This document shows positions 38,635 through 46,949 of a stretch of DNA of 64,000 nt, in pieces. The notes beneath the pieces are model-generated. The model was not told the DNA's origin. It saw only the letters and a program-made list of their open reading frames with translations, and searched no databases. The first letter of the stretch is position 1, and every line of letters starts with the position of its first letter. Origin of the DNA: Colwellia sp. Arc7-635 (GTDB taxonomy: Bacteria; Pseudomonadota; Gammaproteobacteria; Enterobacterales; Alteromonadaceae); the NCBI RefSeq assembly GCF_003971255.1, contig NZ_CP034660.1, forward strand, positions 682,001 through 746,000, written 5' to 3'. The position numbers and the translations under genes are program-made.

Positions 38635-39750
38635 TTAGCCTTTATTTTTCAGTTGCTTGCGATACTGGGTAGGGGTTATACCTTTAAATTTTTTAAAAAC
38701 AGCATTAAAGGTACTTTTAGAGGAAAATCCAGCATCCATCGCTAAATCTAAAATTTTGCAGTTGTGTTCGACTGCAATTCGTTCACATATAAAGTTTACT
38801 CTGTATTCATTTACGAACTGATAGAAATTTTTCTTTGCTTGTTGATTGAGTACTTCAGATAAGTGATGACTACTTAAGTCAGTAAGTTTTGCTAAAGAAT
38901 CCAGTGTAAGTTTATTGTCTAAGTAGGGCTTTTTATCATTCATATACCCAAGAATATTACTAAGTAATATTTTCCCGGTCTCGTGATCAAATAATTCCGA
39001 TTTAGTTTTCAGTCTCTCGTTATTCGAAGCTGCAGATAATTCTTTAATTTTGAACAATTTTGGCTCACGCCATTGATACAATGAAATACTATAAATCAAC
39101 GAAATAAATAAGACGTCACTTACTATGACGAGCACATAGTTGCCCTCTAGCATACTCCCCAGTAAATCTAAAAACCAAATTACGCCATACATACTCAGCA
39201 ATACCCACAACCAAGTAAATATTTTTGGGTTGAAATTTGAAAGATTATCATCTGCTTGCTGCTTAAATTTCATAATTAAATGAATACTGAAACCTAAATA
39301 AAAAAATGCTTGAAAGCCCATTAATAACTGAGTTATTAAAATCGCTCCGCTTTGATGACCAATATTGACCAGATCAATTTTATCTGACGGTGACAATAGC
39401 AAAAAATCTATATTAATAATAAGGCAGAGTAAAAAAGGTATGCTATGTAATAAATCATAAAGATGAAAAGGTTTGTCAATGATGGCCGAGCGACAATACA
39501 AATATAAAAAAGCACCAAAACTCGCAGGGATAAAATACCCCCAACCTACAAGGTTAGCAAAAATGGTGTCGCCTGAATGAATAATAACTAATGGACTACA
39601 AAAATAAAATGCCATAAAAAGGCACCATATTCCTAAAATACGACCAGCATTAGTTACTCTTCGATCCAAGATAAGCATACAAGCTAATAATATCCCTTGA
39701 AAAGTACCTATTACATGCAGGTATTGAAATGGTATTGATATTAAAAACAC
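38635..39750 (-). CDS. AraC-family regulator with N-terminal membrane domain
   Basis: The 371-residue protein has about seven membrane helices (residues 5-220) and a C-terminal AraC DNA-binding domain (about 270-370). Its second helix-turn-helix is ILDLAMDAGFSSKSTFNAVFKKFKGITPTQYRK. Such membrane-anchored AraC proteins presumably sense a membrane or external signal. The best available start is a GTG at 39750 without a clear upstream Shine-Dalgarno, so the exact N-terminus is uncertain. It probably controls the adjacent S41 peptidase gene, itself, or both (inference). Confidence 0.82.
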   Translation of the reverse strand: MFLISIPFQYLHVIGTFQGILLACMLILDRRVTNAGRILGIWCLFMAFYFCSPLVIIHSGDTIFANLVGWGYFIPASFGAFLYLYCRSAIIDKPFHLYDLLHSIPFLLCLIINIDFLLLSPSDKIDLVNIGHQSGAILITQLLMGFQAFFYLGFSIHLIMKFKQQADDNLSNFNPKIFTWLWVLLSMYGVIWFLDLLGSMLEGNYVLVIVSDVLFISLIYSISLYQWREPKLFKIKELSAASNNERLKTKSELFDHETGKILLSNILGYMNDKKPYLDNKLTLDSLAKLTDLSSHHLSEVLNQQAKKNFYQFVNEYRVNFICERIAVEHNCKILDLAMDAGFSSKSTFNAVFKKFKGITPTQYRKQLKNKG

Positions 39751-39826
39751 CTTAGTGTACCAATGTAATTCTAAAGGGCCTCACTATATTCACTTAACTC
39801 ATTATTAGCAAACAACTAAGAGCATC

Positions 39827-39906
39827 AAGCGGACACCTACTCTAAAAATTTACTCAATATAAAGTTAGAGTGGGTGTCCACTTAATTTCGGTGTCCGCTT
39901 AATTTC
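39827..39906. repeat. Inverted repeat with tandem 17-mers (possible mobile-element remnant)
   Basis: AAGCGGACACCTACTCTAA (39827-39845) is matched by an imperfect inverted copy at 39865-39883. The right arm leads into two tandem 17-mers, GGTGTCCACTTAATTTC (39873-39889) and GGTGTCCGCTTAATTTC (39890-39906). The outermost copies pair as GCGGACACC/GGTGTCCGC. This looks like terminal repeats of a lost insertion, but no transposase fragment is seen. It lies in the 379-bp gap 39751-40129, whose other content is the groEL-like relic at 39981-40081. Confidence 0.6.
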
Positions 39907-39980
39907 AGTTAGGGGTATAAAGTGGGGTATCGCTACCGATACCCATATAACTAATCGAATAAAAACAGCTGGAAACGACG

Positions 39981-40081
39981 TATATGGGCGATATGATGTA
40001 AAAATAGAGTTTTTAACTCTATTTTTGTGTGATTCAAATCATTAAACGAAAGCCCGAATAGCAATATTCGGGCTTTTTTTT
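39981..40081 (+). pseudogene. Relic of a groEL 3' end with orphan terminator
   Basis: Codons reading Y-M-G-D-M-M-stop (39981-40001) resemble the GroEL ending G-M-G-G-M-M-stop. They are followed by a small hairpin around TTTTTAA (as after groEL) and then, 48 bp after the stop, a terminator almost identical to the groEL one: AAAGCCCGAATA at 40049, the reverse arm, and T8. No plus-strand gene ends here, so the terminator is an orphan. The alignment upstream of the last few codons is poor; the terminator similarity is the strong part. The hairpin may also help end the minus-strand gene at 40130. Confidence 0.5.
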
Positions 40082-40129
40082 AACGAATTAAAATACACTT
40101 TCTAGTTAGTAATTTAATTTATAGATTGT

Positions 40130-40555
40130 TCAAGCTTCAAGTGTTGGCCATTTCCATGCATACCATATAATAGCCATTGAGATTAAAATCTCTATTGCGG
40201 TTAAAAATAGGTAAAACCACCAACCTGTCTCAGTGTTTACAGCAATGAGTAAAACGATATAAAACGCAGCTAATATTATATTGAGCCAACGATTAATATT
40301 AGGTTTTACCACTAAAGCAAAAAATATCATCATACTTGGCATTGCCATCAATACCGCAACGGCAAAAAACTCTAGCTGAGTTTCAATACTTGATTTAACC
40401 GTCATCGCATCAGCTATTACACCGGGAACATAAATCTCGATATAGTCGCCATAGACATAACAAAACATAACCGCAATCCACAGAGCTGAAATTTTCAGTT
40501 TTACGTTTATTTGAAAGTCTTCAAAAACTTTTTCGGTACTATTAATTACACTCAT
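40130..40555 (-). CDS. Small membrane protein (DUF6326-like)
   Basis: The 141-residue protein has four predicted helices: LKISALWIAVMFCYVYGDYIEIYVPG, then AVLMAMPSMMIFFALVV, LNIILAAFYIVLLIAV and WFYLFLTAIEILISMAIIWY. The first segment resembles DUF6326 proteins, whose function is unknown. I chose ATG 40555 because GGAG lies six bases upstream; longer starts extend into sequence without a Shine-Dalgarno. It is divergent from the next AraC-type regulator gene, which may control it. Confidence 0.65.
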   Translation of the reverse strand: MSVINSTEKVFEDFQINVKLKISALWIAVMFCYVYGDYIEIYVPGVIADAMTVKSSIETQLEFFAVAVLMAMPSMMIFFALVVKPNINRWLNIILAAFYIVLLIAVNTETGWWFYLFLTAIEILISMAIIWYAWKWPTLEA

Positions 40556-40842
40556 TGATAACTCCATTGTATTTATTTTTATAAGTCCCATTGAATGGGT
40601 AAAGTTGACGGCTAATAGTGAATATACCAACTCATAAAACATTCACTGTGTGGTGGCAGAGTAAGTGTTTTATTATTGCCATTTGCCGTAATGGGTTAAA
40701 ATATTATATTTTCTAATGGGTTATGTCGTCCGAGACTAAAAGGACGGACACTTTTTTGTTTGGTGTCGAAAGAAAATAGAGTAGAATTAGGTACTTAACC
40801 TGTGAAGTAAATACTGATGTGTAAAGCATAAAAGGACTTGAT

Positions 40843-42021
40843 TTGACCGACCCTATAGTAATGACCCTCACCTTGATCATGGTCGGACAAATACTCTTAA
40901 GTGTTCCTGTACTTCTGGTTAGAGCAAGCAAGTCTGTAATATGTTTACCGTTAGCGCTATTTTTACTCGCTATTGGCACCATAGCAATGCTGCCAATAGT
41001 TAATACTAATTTCCCTAATTGGTATCAATTATATAGCGCAGTGGCATTCCCATGCCTTTTTGTTTTATGCCCGTCCATATGGTTTTATGTTGAAGGGATC
41101 ACCGCTGAAAAATCTTGGAAGCTAAATATAAAACAAGCTCGTCATTTTATTTTGTTATGGCCAGCCTTGCTAATTAGCATAATGATAATGTTCTTGCCAA
41201 AAGCTATGCATACTGAGATCTTTATTGACGATATAAAGGTGTCAACGCCATTCGTTATCACCTTAATGGTCAGTTTATTAGTTATTATGCTGTTATGGCT
41301 TGGGCAATGCGTTTACACCACTTTGTGTATTACTCGTCGCTTAATTGCTTATCGAAAACAACTAAAAAATGTATTTTCTAATAATGATGATAAAGAACTT
41401 CACTGGATGAACTGGCTACTATTCGTTGCTATCAGTAGCTGGTTATTTTCTTTGGCTACCTTGTTATCTTCCAATCTGTTTGACAACTTTTTATTCAATA
41501 TCAGAACCGAGAGCATGCTGTCATTGCTTTTGATATGGGGCTTAGCTCACTTTGGCTTGCAGCAAAAACCGGCACTGAGTGAGTATAATGAAAATGCTAC
41601 TATAAATTTAACTTCTGAAAATGATAATGAAGATAGCACAGAGCTTAGTCCTCCAATGAAGTATCAACGTTCAGCGCTTGATACAGAGCAATCAAATCGT
41701 ATTGCAAATAAAATAAACGATATTATGAGGAAAGATAAGCTTTATTTAGATTCAAGCCTGTCTCTGCAAAAGCTCGCTAGTTATGTCTCAATTTCTCCTA
41801 ACTATATTTCGCAAACGCTCAATGAAACGTTATCAACAAACTTTTTTGATTTCATAAACCAGTGGCGTATTGAGGCGGCTAAGCCGAAAATATTGGCCAA
41901 TCAAGATACTGTACTCAATATTGCACTTGAGGTTGGTTTTAATGCCAAATCTTCGTTTTATAAAGCGTTTAAACAAGAAACAGGACAAACCCCAAGCGAG
42001 TTTCGCAAACAATATATTTAA
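40843..42021 (+). CDS. AraC-family regulator with N-terminal membrane domain
   Basis: The 392-residue protein has about seven helices in its first 235 residues and a C-terminal AraC domain, with LQKLASYVSISPNYISQTLNE and NIALEVGFNAKSSFYKAFKQ as the two helix-turn-helix units. It has the same layout as the regulator at 38635-39750, so the window has two of this unusual type within 3 kb. TTG 40843 is supported by AAAGGA six bases upstream; the first ATG is at 40861. The link region (about 240-280) is Asn/Glu/Ser-rich and probably flexible. Confidence 0.82.
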   Translation: MTDPIVMTLTLIMVGQILLSVPVLLVRASKSVICLPLALFLLAIGTIAMLPIVNTNFPNWYQLYSAVAFPCLFVLCPSIWFYVEGITAEKSWKLNIKQARHFILLWPALLISIMIMFLPKAMHTEIFIDDIKVSTPFVITLMVSLLVIMLLWLGQCVYTTLCITRRLIAYRKQLKNVFSNNDDKELHWMNWLLFVAISSWLFSLATLLSSNLFDNFLFNIRTESMLSLLLIWGLAHFGLQQKPALSEYNENATINLTSENDNEDSTELSPPMKYQRSALDTEQSNRIANKINDIMRKDKLYLDSSLSLQKLASYVSISPNYISQTLNETLSTNFFDFINQWRIEAAKPKILANQDTVLNIALEVGFNAKSSFYKAFKQETGQTPSEFRKQYI

Positions 42022-42120
42022 ACATTGCAAACCACTAACGAAACTTATCAAGCCACTCATAATTTTTTCTATATATTTAAGAGTCATGGTAATGAGATCT
42101 GAGCATACATATTAATATTC

Positions 42121-42588
42121 TTACAGCCCTAGCTCTGACAGTTCAGGATGGTCATCCGGGCGACGTCCTTGTGGCCAATGAAATTTTCGTTCTGATGCCG
42201 TTATGGCTAAATCATTGATGCAGGCAAACCTATTCATCATTAGGCCGTTGTTATCGAACTCCCAGTTTTCGTTGCCATATGAACGAAACCAGTCGCCATT
42301 TTTATCTTGCCATTCGTAAGCATATCGCACGGCAATGCGGTTATCGGTAAAGGCCCATAACTCTTTGATTAAGCGATACTCTAATTCCTTTTCCCATTTT
42401 GCTTTCAGGAAGCTTTCTGCTTCTTGTCGACCATCAACAAAGCTAATTCGATTTCGCCATTGAGTATCTAGGGTGTAGGCCAACACCACTTTTTCTGCGT
42501 TGCGGCTGTTCCATCCGTCTTCGGCTAAGCGTACTTTATAGCGTGCAGTTGTTTCATTAAATGGTGGTAGTGGCGGTCTAGTCGACAT
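42121..42588 (-). CDS. DUF1348 family (NTF2-like) protein
   Basis: The 155-residue soluble protein has the DUF1348 pattern [20 protein letters not shown], then [21 protein letters not shown] and [27 protein letters not shown]. The fold is NTF2-like (SnoaL/ketosteroid isomerase superfamily) and the reaction is unknown. An AAGGA Shine-Dalgarno lies upstream. It is separated from the oxidoreductase gene on the same strand by repeat copy 4, which may break or end a former operon. Confidence 0.85.
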   Translation of the reverse strand: MSTRPPLPPFNETTARYKVRLAEDGWNSRNAEKVVLAYTLDTQWRNRISFVDGRQEAESFLKAKWEKELEYRLIKELWAFTDNRIAVRYAYEWQDKNGDWFRSYGNENWEFDNNGLMMNRFACINDLAITASERKFHWPQGRRPDDHPELSELGL

Positions 42589-42615
42589 AAATATTTCCTT
42601 AGTGTGGGTCAGTAT

Positions 42616-42879
42616 ATACCCAAACCACTTGAAGATGCCGTTTCAGAGCTAAGCTAGGAAATCAGATCAAGGCGCAGCACGAAGACAAGGGTTATTCCCT
42701 TATCAAGTGCTGCAACGCGGAGCTGGTTTTCTAGCTTAGCTCCCTTCAGGCAAGGCGATAAAGGGGTATCTCCGGCGTTATTGATTTCGACAATGGAACA
42801 ACCATTCTCCTCAATCAATGCCTTGGTGCTAACCCTTTCTCGACTTGCTGAATCCTGTATCTTCAAGTGGCTTGGGTAT
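42616..42879 (-). repeat. Palindromic MITE-like element, copy 4 (264 bp, minimal form)
   Basis: The element runs from ATACCCAAACCACTTGAAG at 42616 to GGCTTGGGTAT at 42879, with TATA on each side. It shows the two internal stems (GAGCTAAGCTAG/CTAGCTTAGCTC and the AAAGGG/CCCTTT arm). It is in the same orientation as copies 2 and 5. Its right end overlaps the 3' end of the oxidoreductase gene: the stop codon (42863-42865) and the last five sense codons lie inside it. Confidence 0.88.
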
Positions 42880-44908
42880 ATAACTCTAAAACAAGGTGGT
42901 CAGTGCCTTTTGCAGGTACGGCGCAGCAGATGAGCACTTCGTTTTCAGCAATGTCAGCACTTGGTTCTGTTCTATAAGTAACGGTGCCGGCGTGTAGCTT
43001 AACTGCACATGAGCCACAATTGCCGCTCCGGCAGCTGTAAGGTGGTGACAGTCCTTGCCCTTCGGCTAACTCTAATAGCGTCGCACCGCCTTTATGCCAT
43101 TGCTGCTTAATGCTGGCGTCGCGAAATTCTACTATCGATGTTTCAGCCTCTTCAGCCATGTCATTTTGAAGAGTTATGCGCTTTAAAGTTGAAGGACCAA
43201 ACGTTTCGGCAAAAATGTCTTTATCGGCAACGCCGAGCTCAAGCAAGATGTCATACATCGCTTGCATAAAGCTTTCAGGGCCACATAAAAAGTAATCGCT
43301 TGCCAGAATTACCTCTAGGCTTCTCATACTTTCTAATAAGGTTTGTTTGGAAATTCTTTTGCCAATAACGGGGTAATAAGCAATGCTTTTATCCGTCGTC
43401 GACTCTAATTGCTTGAAGTGATCATAGAAAGCAAGTTGTGCTTTTGTTTGAGCCGAATGAAATATATTAATGGGTCTTGTATAGCGTGTTCTAATACCTT
43501 CGACATAACTTTGCTGCGCCATTGAAATCATCGGTGTGATACCTACACCACCGGCTAATAACACCGCAGGTCGCTTGACTGAGGTGTCTAGCCAAAAATT
43601 TCCTTGCGGGAATTTCGCTTCAATAAGTTCGCCAATAGCTAGCTTATGGTGTAAATGTAATGATGCTAGACCGTGCTTTTGGCGCTTTACTGAAATGCGA
43701 TAAAGCCCATCATGTGGCGAACTCGATAATGTATAATTACGAATAAGCCAATTGTTTTTATTCGCTATCACTGAGCTATTACCTAAATTGTTTTTTAAGC
43801 GAATAGTTAAGTGTTGGCCTGCTTTAAAAGGCACAAGTTCGCCTTTATCGTGTTTTTCTAGATAAAAGGATCGAATGTCAGTTGTTTCATCAATGATCTT
43901 AACGATCCTAAATGAATGCCACATACTCGACTGTTTTTGTGCCAATTCAAGTTGTTTAGCTTGCGCCCAATCACCGGTTAACAATGAGTTTGGTGAGTAT
44001 TCGACTAGGCTGGCTCTGAAAGGTAAGGCATTTTTAATACTCAGTCCTTGCTCGACAATAAATTGCCAACCGCGCTCTGCACCTTTGAATGAATGAAGCA
44101 GAGGGTCATGTTCTGACAGTATTGCTACTCGTCCAGATAGGAATAATAAATCACCGGTTTCAAAGTCAGGGAAGAGTAAGCCTGCCTTCGGATTTAGTAA
44201 GAAGTTGCCCATGGTATTAAAGAAATTGTTGCCAGCGTAATCAGGGATGGTCAGGGTATTGCCATCTACAGCGACAAAACCTGATTTTCCGCCACGATGC
44301 GATACGTCTACGCCTTCGACATTTTGCGTATTTTTGGTGTTAACAGCGCTAGCGACAAAAAAAGTGTCGGACTGGGAAATTACGCTTTTTGCATCACTAT
44401 CTAATGTTTTAAAATACGTTTTTTCCGCTGTTACATTGTCAACTTGACGAAAGTCACGCGTTTGAATGTACTGTGGACAATTACCAAATGACTGATCGAC
44501 TTTAACGCTAAAGCATTGTTCTGTAACGGCTGTTATTCGCGCATTTAAGCGGTTTCGTCTTCGCGTTGGTATTTCAATGCCCAAAAAGCCTAATGGCCGA
44601 CCAAGTTTTAGTGAGCTTGATAAAGGATCGCCAGTGATCGGTGTGGCTTTAATATCTAGGCTGGTAGGTGTTGTGGAATTCATAAAACCAGGTGAACCCG
44701 GTAAAATAGAGGCCCAAGGTCTGCCTGCTTCGTCGACGCTACCAACAACAACAAAAGGCAGTTTGGCAAAAAAGTCACGGTGTTGCTCAGGCAAGTAGGA
44801 ACGAATAACTTTGCGGCCAATAGTCGCCATTGCATCGGCTTTGCCCACTCGCTGTTGCATGGCTTTTTCACCTGAATGAAAAGGTGATTTTTCTGATGCA
44901 TTAGACAT
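42863..44908 (-). CDS. PNPOx-like / flavin reductase / 2Fe-2S ferredoxin fusion oxidoreductase
   Basis: The 681-residue protein joins three modules. Residues about 30-300 form a pyridoxamine-phosphate-oxidase-like FMN domain (FVVVGSVDEAGRPWASILPGSPGF). Residues 330-570 form an FAD/NAD(P)H ferredoxin-reductase domain (AGQHLTIRL, RNYTLSSSPHDGLYRISVK, LLAGGVGITPMISMAQ, YFLCGPESFMQAMYDIL). Residues 595-681 form a plant-type ferredoxin with the cluster motif CRSGNCGSCAVKLHAGTV. It probably passes electrons from NAD(P)H via flavin and iron-sulfur to an unknown acceptor. The C-terminal five residues (YTQAT) and the stop come from repeat copy 4. It is preceded by a GST gene, and both face a LysR gene. 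Confidence 0.9.
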   Translation of the reverse strand: MSNASEKSPFHSGEKAMQQRVGKADAMATIGRKVIRSYLPEQHRDFFAKLPFVVVGSVDEAGRPWASILPGSPGFMNSTTPTSLDIKATPITGDPLSSSLKLGRPLGFLGIEIPTRRRNRLNARITAVTEQCFSVKVDQSFGNCPQYIQTRDFRQVDNVTAEKTYFKTLDSDAKSVISQSDTFFVASAVNTKNTQNVEGVDVSHRGGKSGFVAVDGNTLTIPDYAGNNFFNTMGNFLLNPKAGLLFPDFETGDLLFLSGRVAILSEHDPLLHSFKGAERGWQFIVEQGLSIKNALPFRASLVEYSPNSLLTGDWAQAKQLELAQKQSSMWHSFRIVKIIDETTDIRSFYLEKHDKGELVPFKAGQHLTIRLKNNLGNSSVIANKNNWLIRNYTLSSSPHDGLYRISVKRQKHGLASLHLHHKLAIGELIEAKFPQGNFWLDTSVKRPAVLLAGGVGITPMISMAQQSYVEGIRTRYTRPINIFHSAQTKAQLAFYDHFKQLESTTDKSIAYYPVIGKRISKQTLLESMRSLEVILASDYFLCGPESFMQAMYDILLELGVADKDIFAETFGPSTLKRITLQNDMAEEAETSIVEFRDASIKQQWHKGGATLLELAEGQGLSPPYSCRSGNCGSCAVKLHAGTVTYRTEPSADIAENEVLICCAVPAKGTDHLVLELYTQAT

Positions 44909-44979
44909 ATTGGCCTCAAATTTCGTTAAATACTCTTAAATGACTGAGCGGATAAATACTGTGCGATTAAGCGGTTAAG

Positions 44980-45603
44980 TTATTTAGCAAGCAGGCCAAT
45001 TTCAGTGGTTGGCATCGCTACAAAGCCATCTAAAGCTTCAATGTTTTTCAAAAGACGTTGAACGTTAGGGTATGGCGATAACGATACATTGCCTTCTGGT
45101 GCATGGGCGGTGTAGCTATAAATGGCAATATCAGCGATTGTTGGTGTGTTACCAACAAGAAACTCACGACCTTGCATGTGCAGGTCTAATTGGCTGAGTG
45201 CTTTTGCGGCGATCTCCATTGTGTACTCGACATTTATTGGCGCATTAAATACGGTGATCAACCTTGCTGCTGCAGGTCCAAAAGCTAGGCTGCCAGCAGC
45301 TAAGGTGAGAAACTTTTGAATTTGAGCTTCAACAAACGGATCATTAGGTAAAAATGTTGGTGCATATTTTTTCGCTAGATAAACCAAAATCGCATTTGAG
45401 TCAGATACAACCACATCACCGTCTTCAATAACCGGTACTTGACCCAGTGGGTTTAGGGCGAGAAAAGGCGCTTCTTTGTGCTCACCTGCAGGTAAATCGA
45501 TTAAATTTACTTGGTGTTTAATACCCGCTATCGCAGCAAATAATACAACTCGATGGGCGTGTCCTGATAGGGCAAAGCTATGAATTTTTACAGTGTTCGA
45601 CAT
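44980..45603 (-). CDS. Glutathione S-transferase family protein
   Basis: The 207-residue protein has the N-terminal thioredoxin-like GST domain (FALSGHAHRVVLFAAIAGI, then LNPLGQVPVIEDGDVVVSDSNAILVYLAKKY, with the glutathione-binding cis-Pro and D-S pair) and a helical C-terminal domain (about 85-205, GNTPTIADIAIYSY). It is likely a detoxification or redox enzyme with an unknown substrate. A good AAGGA Shine-Dalgarno is present. It is 71 bp upstream of the oxidoreductase gene in the same direction, and divergent from the LysR gene. Confidence 0.92.
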   Translation of the reverse strand: MSNTVKIHSFALSGHAHRVVLFAAIAGIKHQVNLIDLPAGEHKEAPFLALNPLGQVPVIEDGDVVVSDSNAILVYLAKKYAPTFLPNDPFVEAQIQKFLTLAAGSLAFGPAAARLITVFNAPINVEYTMEIAAKALSQLDLHMQGREFLVGNTPTIADIAIYSYTAHAPEGNVSLSPYPNVQRLLKNIEALDGFVAMPTTEIGLLAK

Positions 45604-45668
45604 GATTAATTCCTTGAGATTGGGTAGGTAAAGTTGCTCGTTGTCTTGTGAGTTAAATAGTAGAGCTA

Positions 45669-45688
45669 ATGTTGTGTGTAGACAATAT
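45669..45688. promoter_or_regulatory. Candidate LysR operator in the GST/LysR intergenic region
   Basis: ATGTTGT (45669) and ACAATAT (45682-45688) form an inverted repeat with one mismatch, and ACAATATG recurs at 45712-45719, 30 bp downstream. The layout (inverted site plus a second half-site in a divergent promoter) fits LysR-type control of the GST-oxidoreductase genes. Confidence 0.35.
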
Positions 45689-45762
45689 GGTGAAATATAG
45701 AATTACTATGTACAATATGTTCATAAAGGTGGCACTAACCACAATCAAAAAGAGTAATCGTG

Positions 45763-46668
45763 ATGGACACCATTGATGGCATGCGCACTTTTGTTGCTGT
45801 GGCTAAGCAAAAGTCATTTACTAGCGGTGCTAAACTTATTGGCATTAGCACGAAACTGGCCAGCAAATACATTGGCCAGCTAGAAGAAAGGCTTGACGCA
45901 CAGCTGTTTCATCGTACAACGCGTAGTGTGACATTAACGGAAACAGGGCAGGCTTACTTTCTCAAATGTGTACCGGTATTAGAGCAATTTGCTGAACTTG
46001 AAGATGTTGTTCAGCAGGGGCAGTCTGAACTTGCTGGCGTGATAAGAATAACCGCACCGACCGGCTTTGGTAGCACTAAACTGGTTGAGGCGTTAGCTCC
46101 CTTTCAAAAAATGCACCCGAAAGTGAGTATCGATATGCGTTTGTCTGACCATATTGTCAGCATAGTGGATGAAGGAATTGACTTAGCTATTCGCTTTGGC
46201 AAATTAGAAGACTCAACCATGATCGCCAGAAAGCTTATGGATATGCGTATTGTCGTATTTGCTTCACCAGATTATTTAGCTGAATTTGGCAGGCCGAAAC
46301 ATCCGAGCGCTTTATCGACTCATAACTGTCTTTTACAACAGTTTAGTATTGAACCTCATCATTGGCAGTTTAAAATTGCTGGCGAGATGAAGTCTTATCC
46401 GGTGGTGGGCTCGTATAGTGCAAACTCACCTCGTGCCGTTGCTCACATGGCGGCTGCTGGATTAGGAATTGGCGCGGCCCCAGCGTATGTGGTGGAGTCG
46501 TATATAAAAGAGGGCTCGTTAACGTTATTATTTGAAGATAACGAGGCACGCATTATTCCGTTGCATGCGGTATACCCGTCGGGCAGGCATTTACCTAAAC
46601 GCATTCGAGCATTAATAGAGCATTTAGCTATGGTGTTTAAAGCGTCTTCGCTTGGGCCGAGAAACTAG
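45763..46668 (+). CDS. LysR family transcriptional regulator
   Basis: The protein of about 301 residues has an N-terminal LysR helix-turn-helix (MRTFVAVAKQKSFTSGAKLIGISTKLASKYIGQLEERL) and a periplasmic-binding-protein-like effector domain (about 90-295). It is divergent from the GST-oxidoreductase pair, the classic layout for a LysR protein and its target. I chose ATG 45763, one codon after a GTG, with GAG eight bases upstream. The effector is unknown. Confidence 0.9.
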   Translation: MDTIDGMRTFVAVAKQKSFTSGAKLIGISTKLASKYIGQLEERLDAQLFHRTTRSVTLTETGQAYFLKCVPVLEQFAELEDVVQQGQSELAGVIRITAPTGFGSTKLVEALAPFQKMHPKVSIDMRLSDHIVSIVDEGIDLAIRFGKLEDSTMIARKLMDMRIVVFASPDYLAEFGRPKHPSALSTHNCLLQQFSIEPHHWQFKIAGEMKSYPVVGSYSANSPRAVAHMAAAGLGIGAAPAYVVESYIKEGSLTLLFEDNEARIIPLHAVYPSGRHLPKRIRALIEHLAMVFKASSLGPRN

Positions 46669-46826
46669 AACGCTAAATGTTTTTGGTGCCTTACCTGTTG
46701 CTCAGGCGAATATAGAAAAAGAATAGGTTTTAATTAAAATTGTCGAGTAATAACGTAACTGAATAACTAAAGCTCTTAACTAAAATACTTTAGTGAACTA
46801 ATATCCATAAACATTAATTCCGCTCA

Positions 46827-46866
46827 TAAAAAAACTAGCTATGCATTAAGCAAAGCTAGTTTTTAT
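46827..46866. terminator. Intrinsic terminator between the LysR and cytochrome genes
   Basis: AAAAACTAGCT and AGCTAGTTTTT form an 11-bp stem with a 13-base loop, between a convergent pair of genes. The rest of the 281-bp gap 46669-46949 shows nothing else. Confidence 0.8.
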
Positions 46867-46949
46867 CAGTATTATCAACGGCAATATTATAACGAGTTGA
46901 TTAATTTCTATTTATTTTTTCTCATAAAAAAGTAGAACAGATAATTAAT

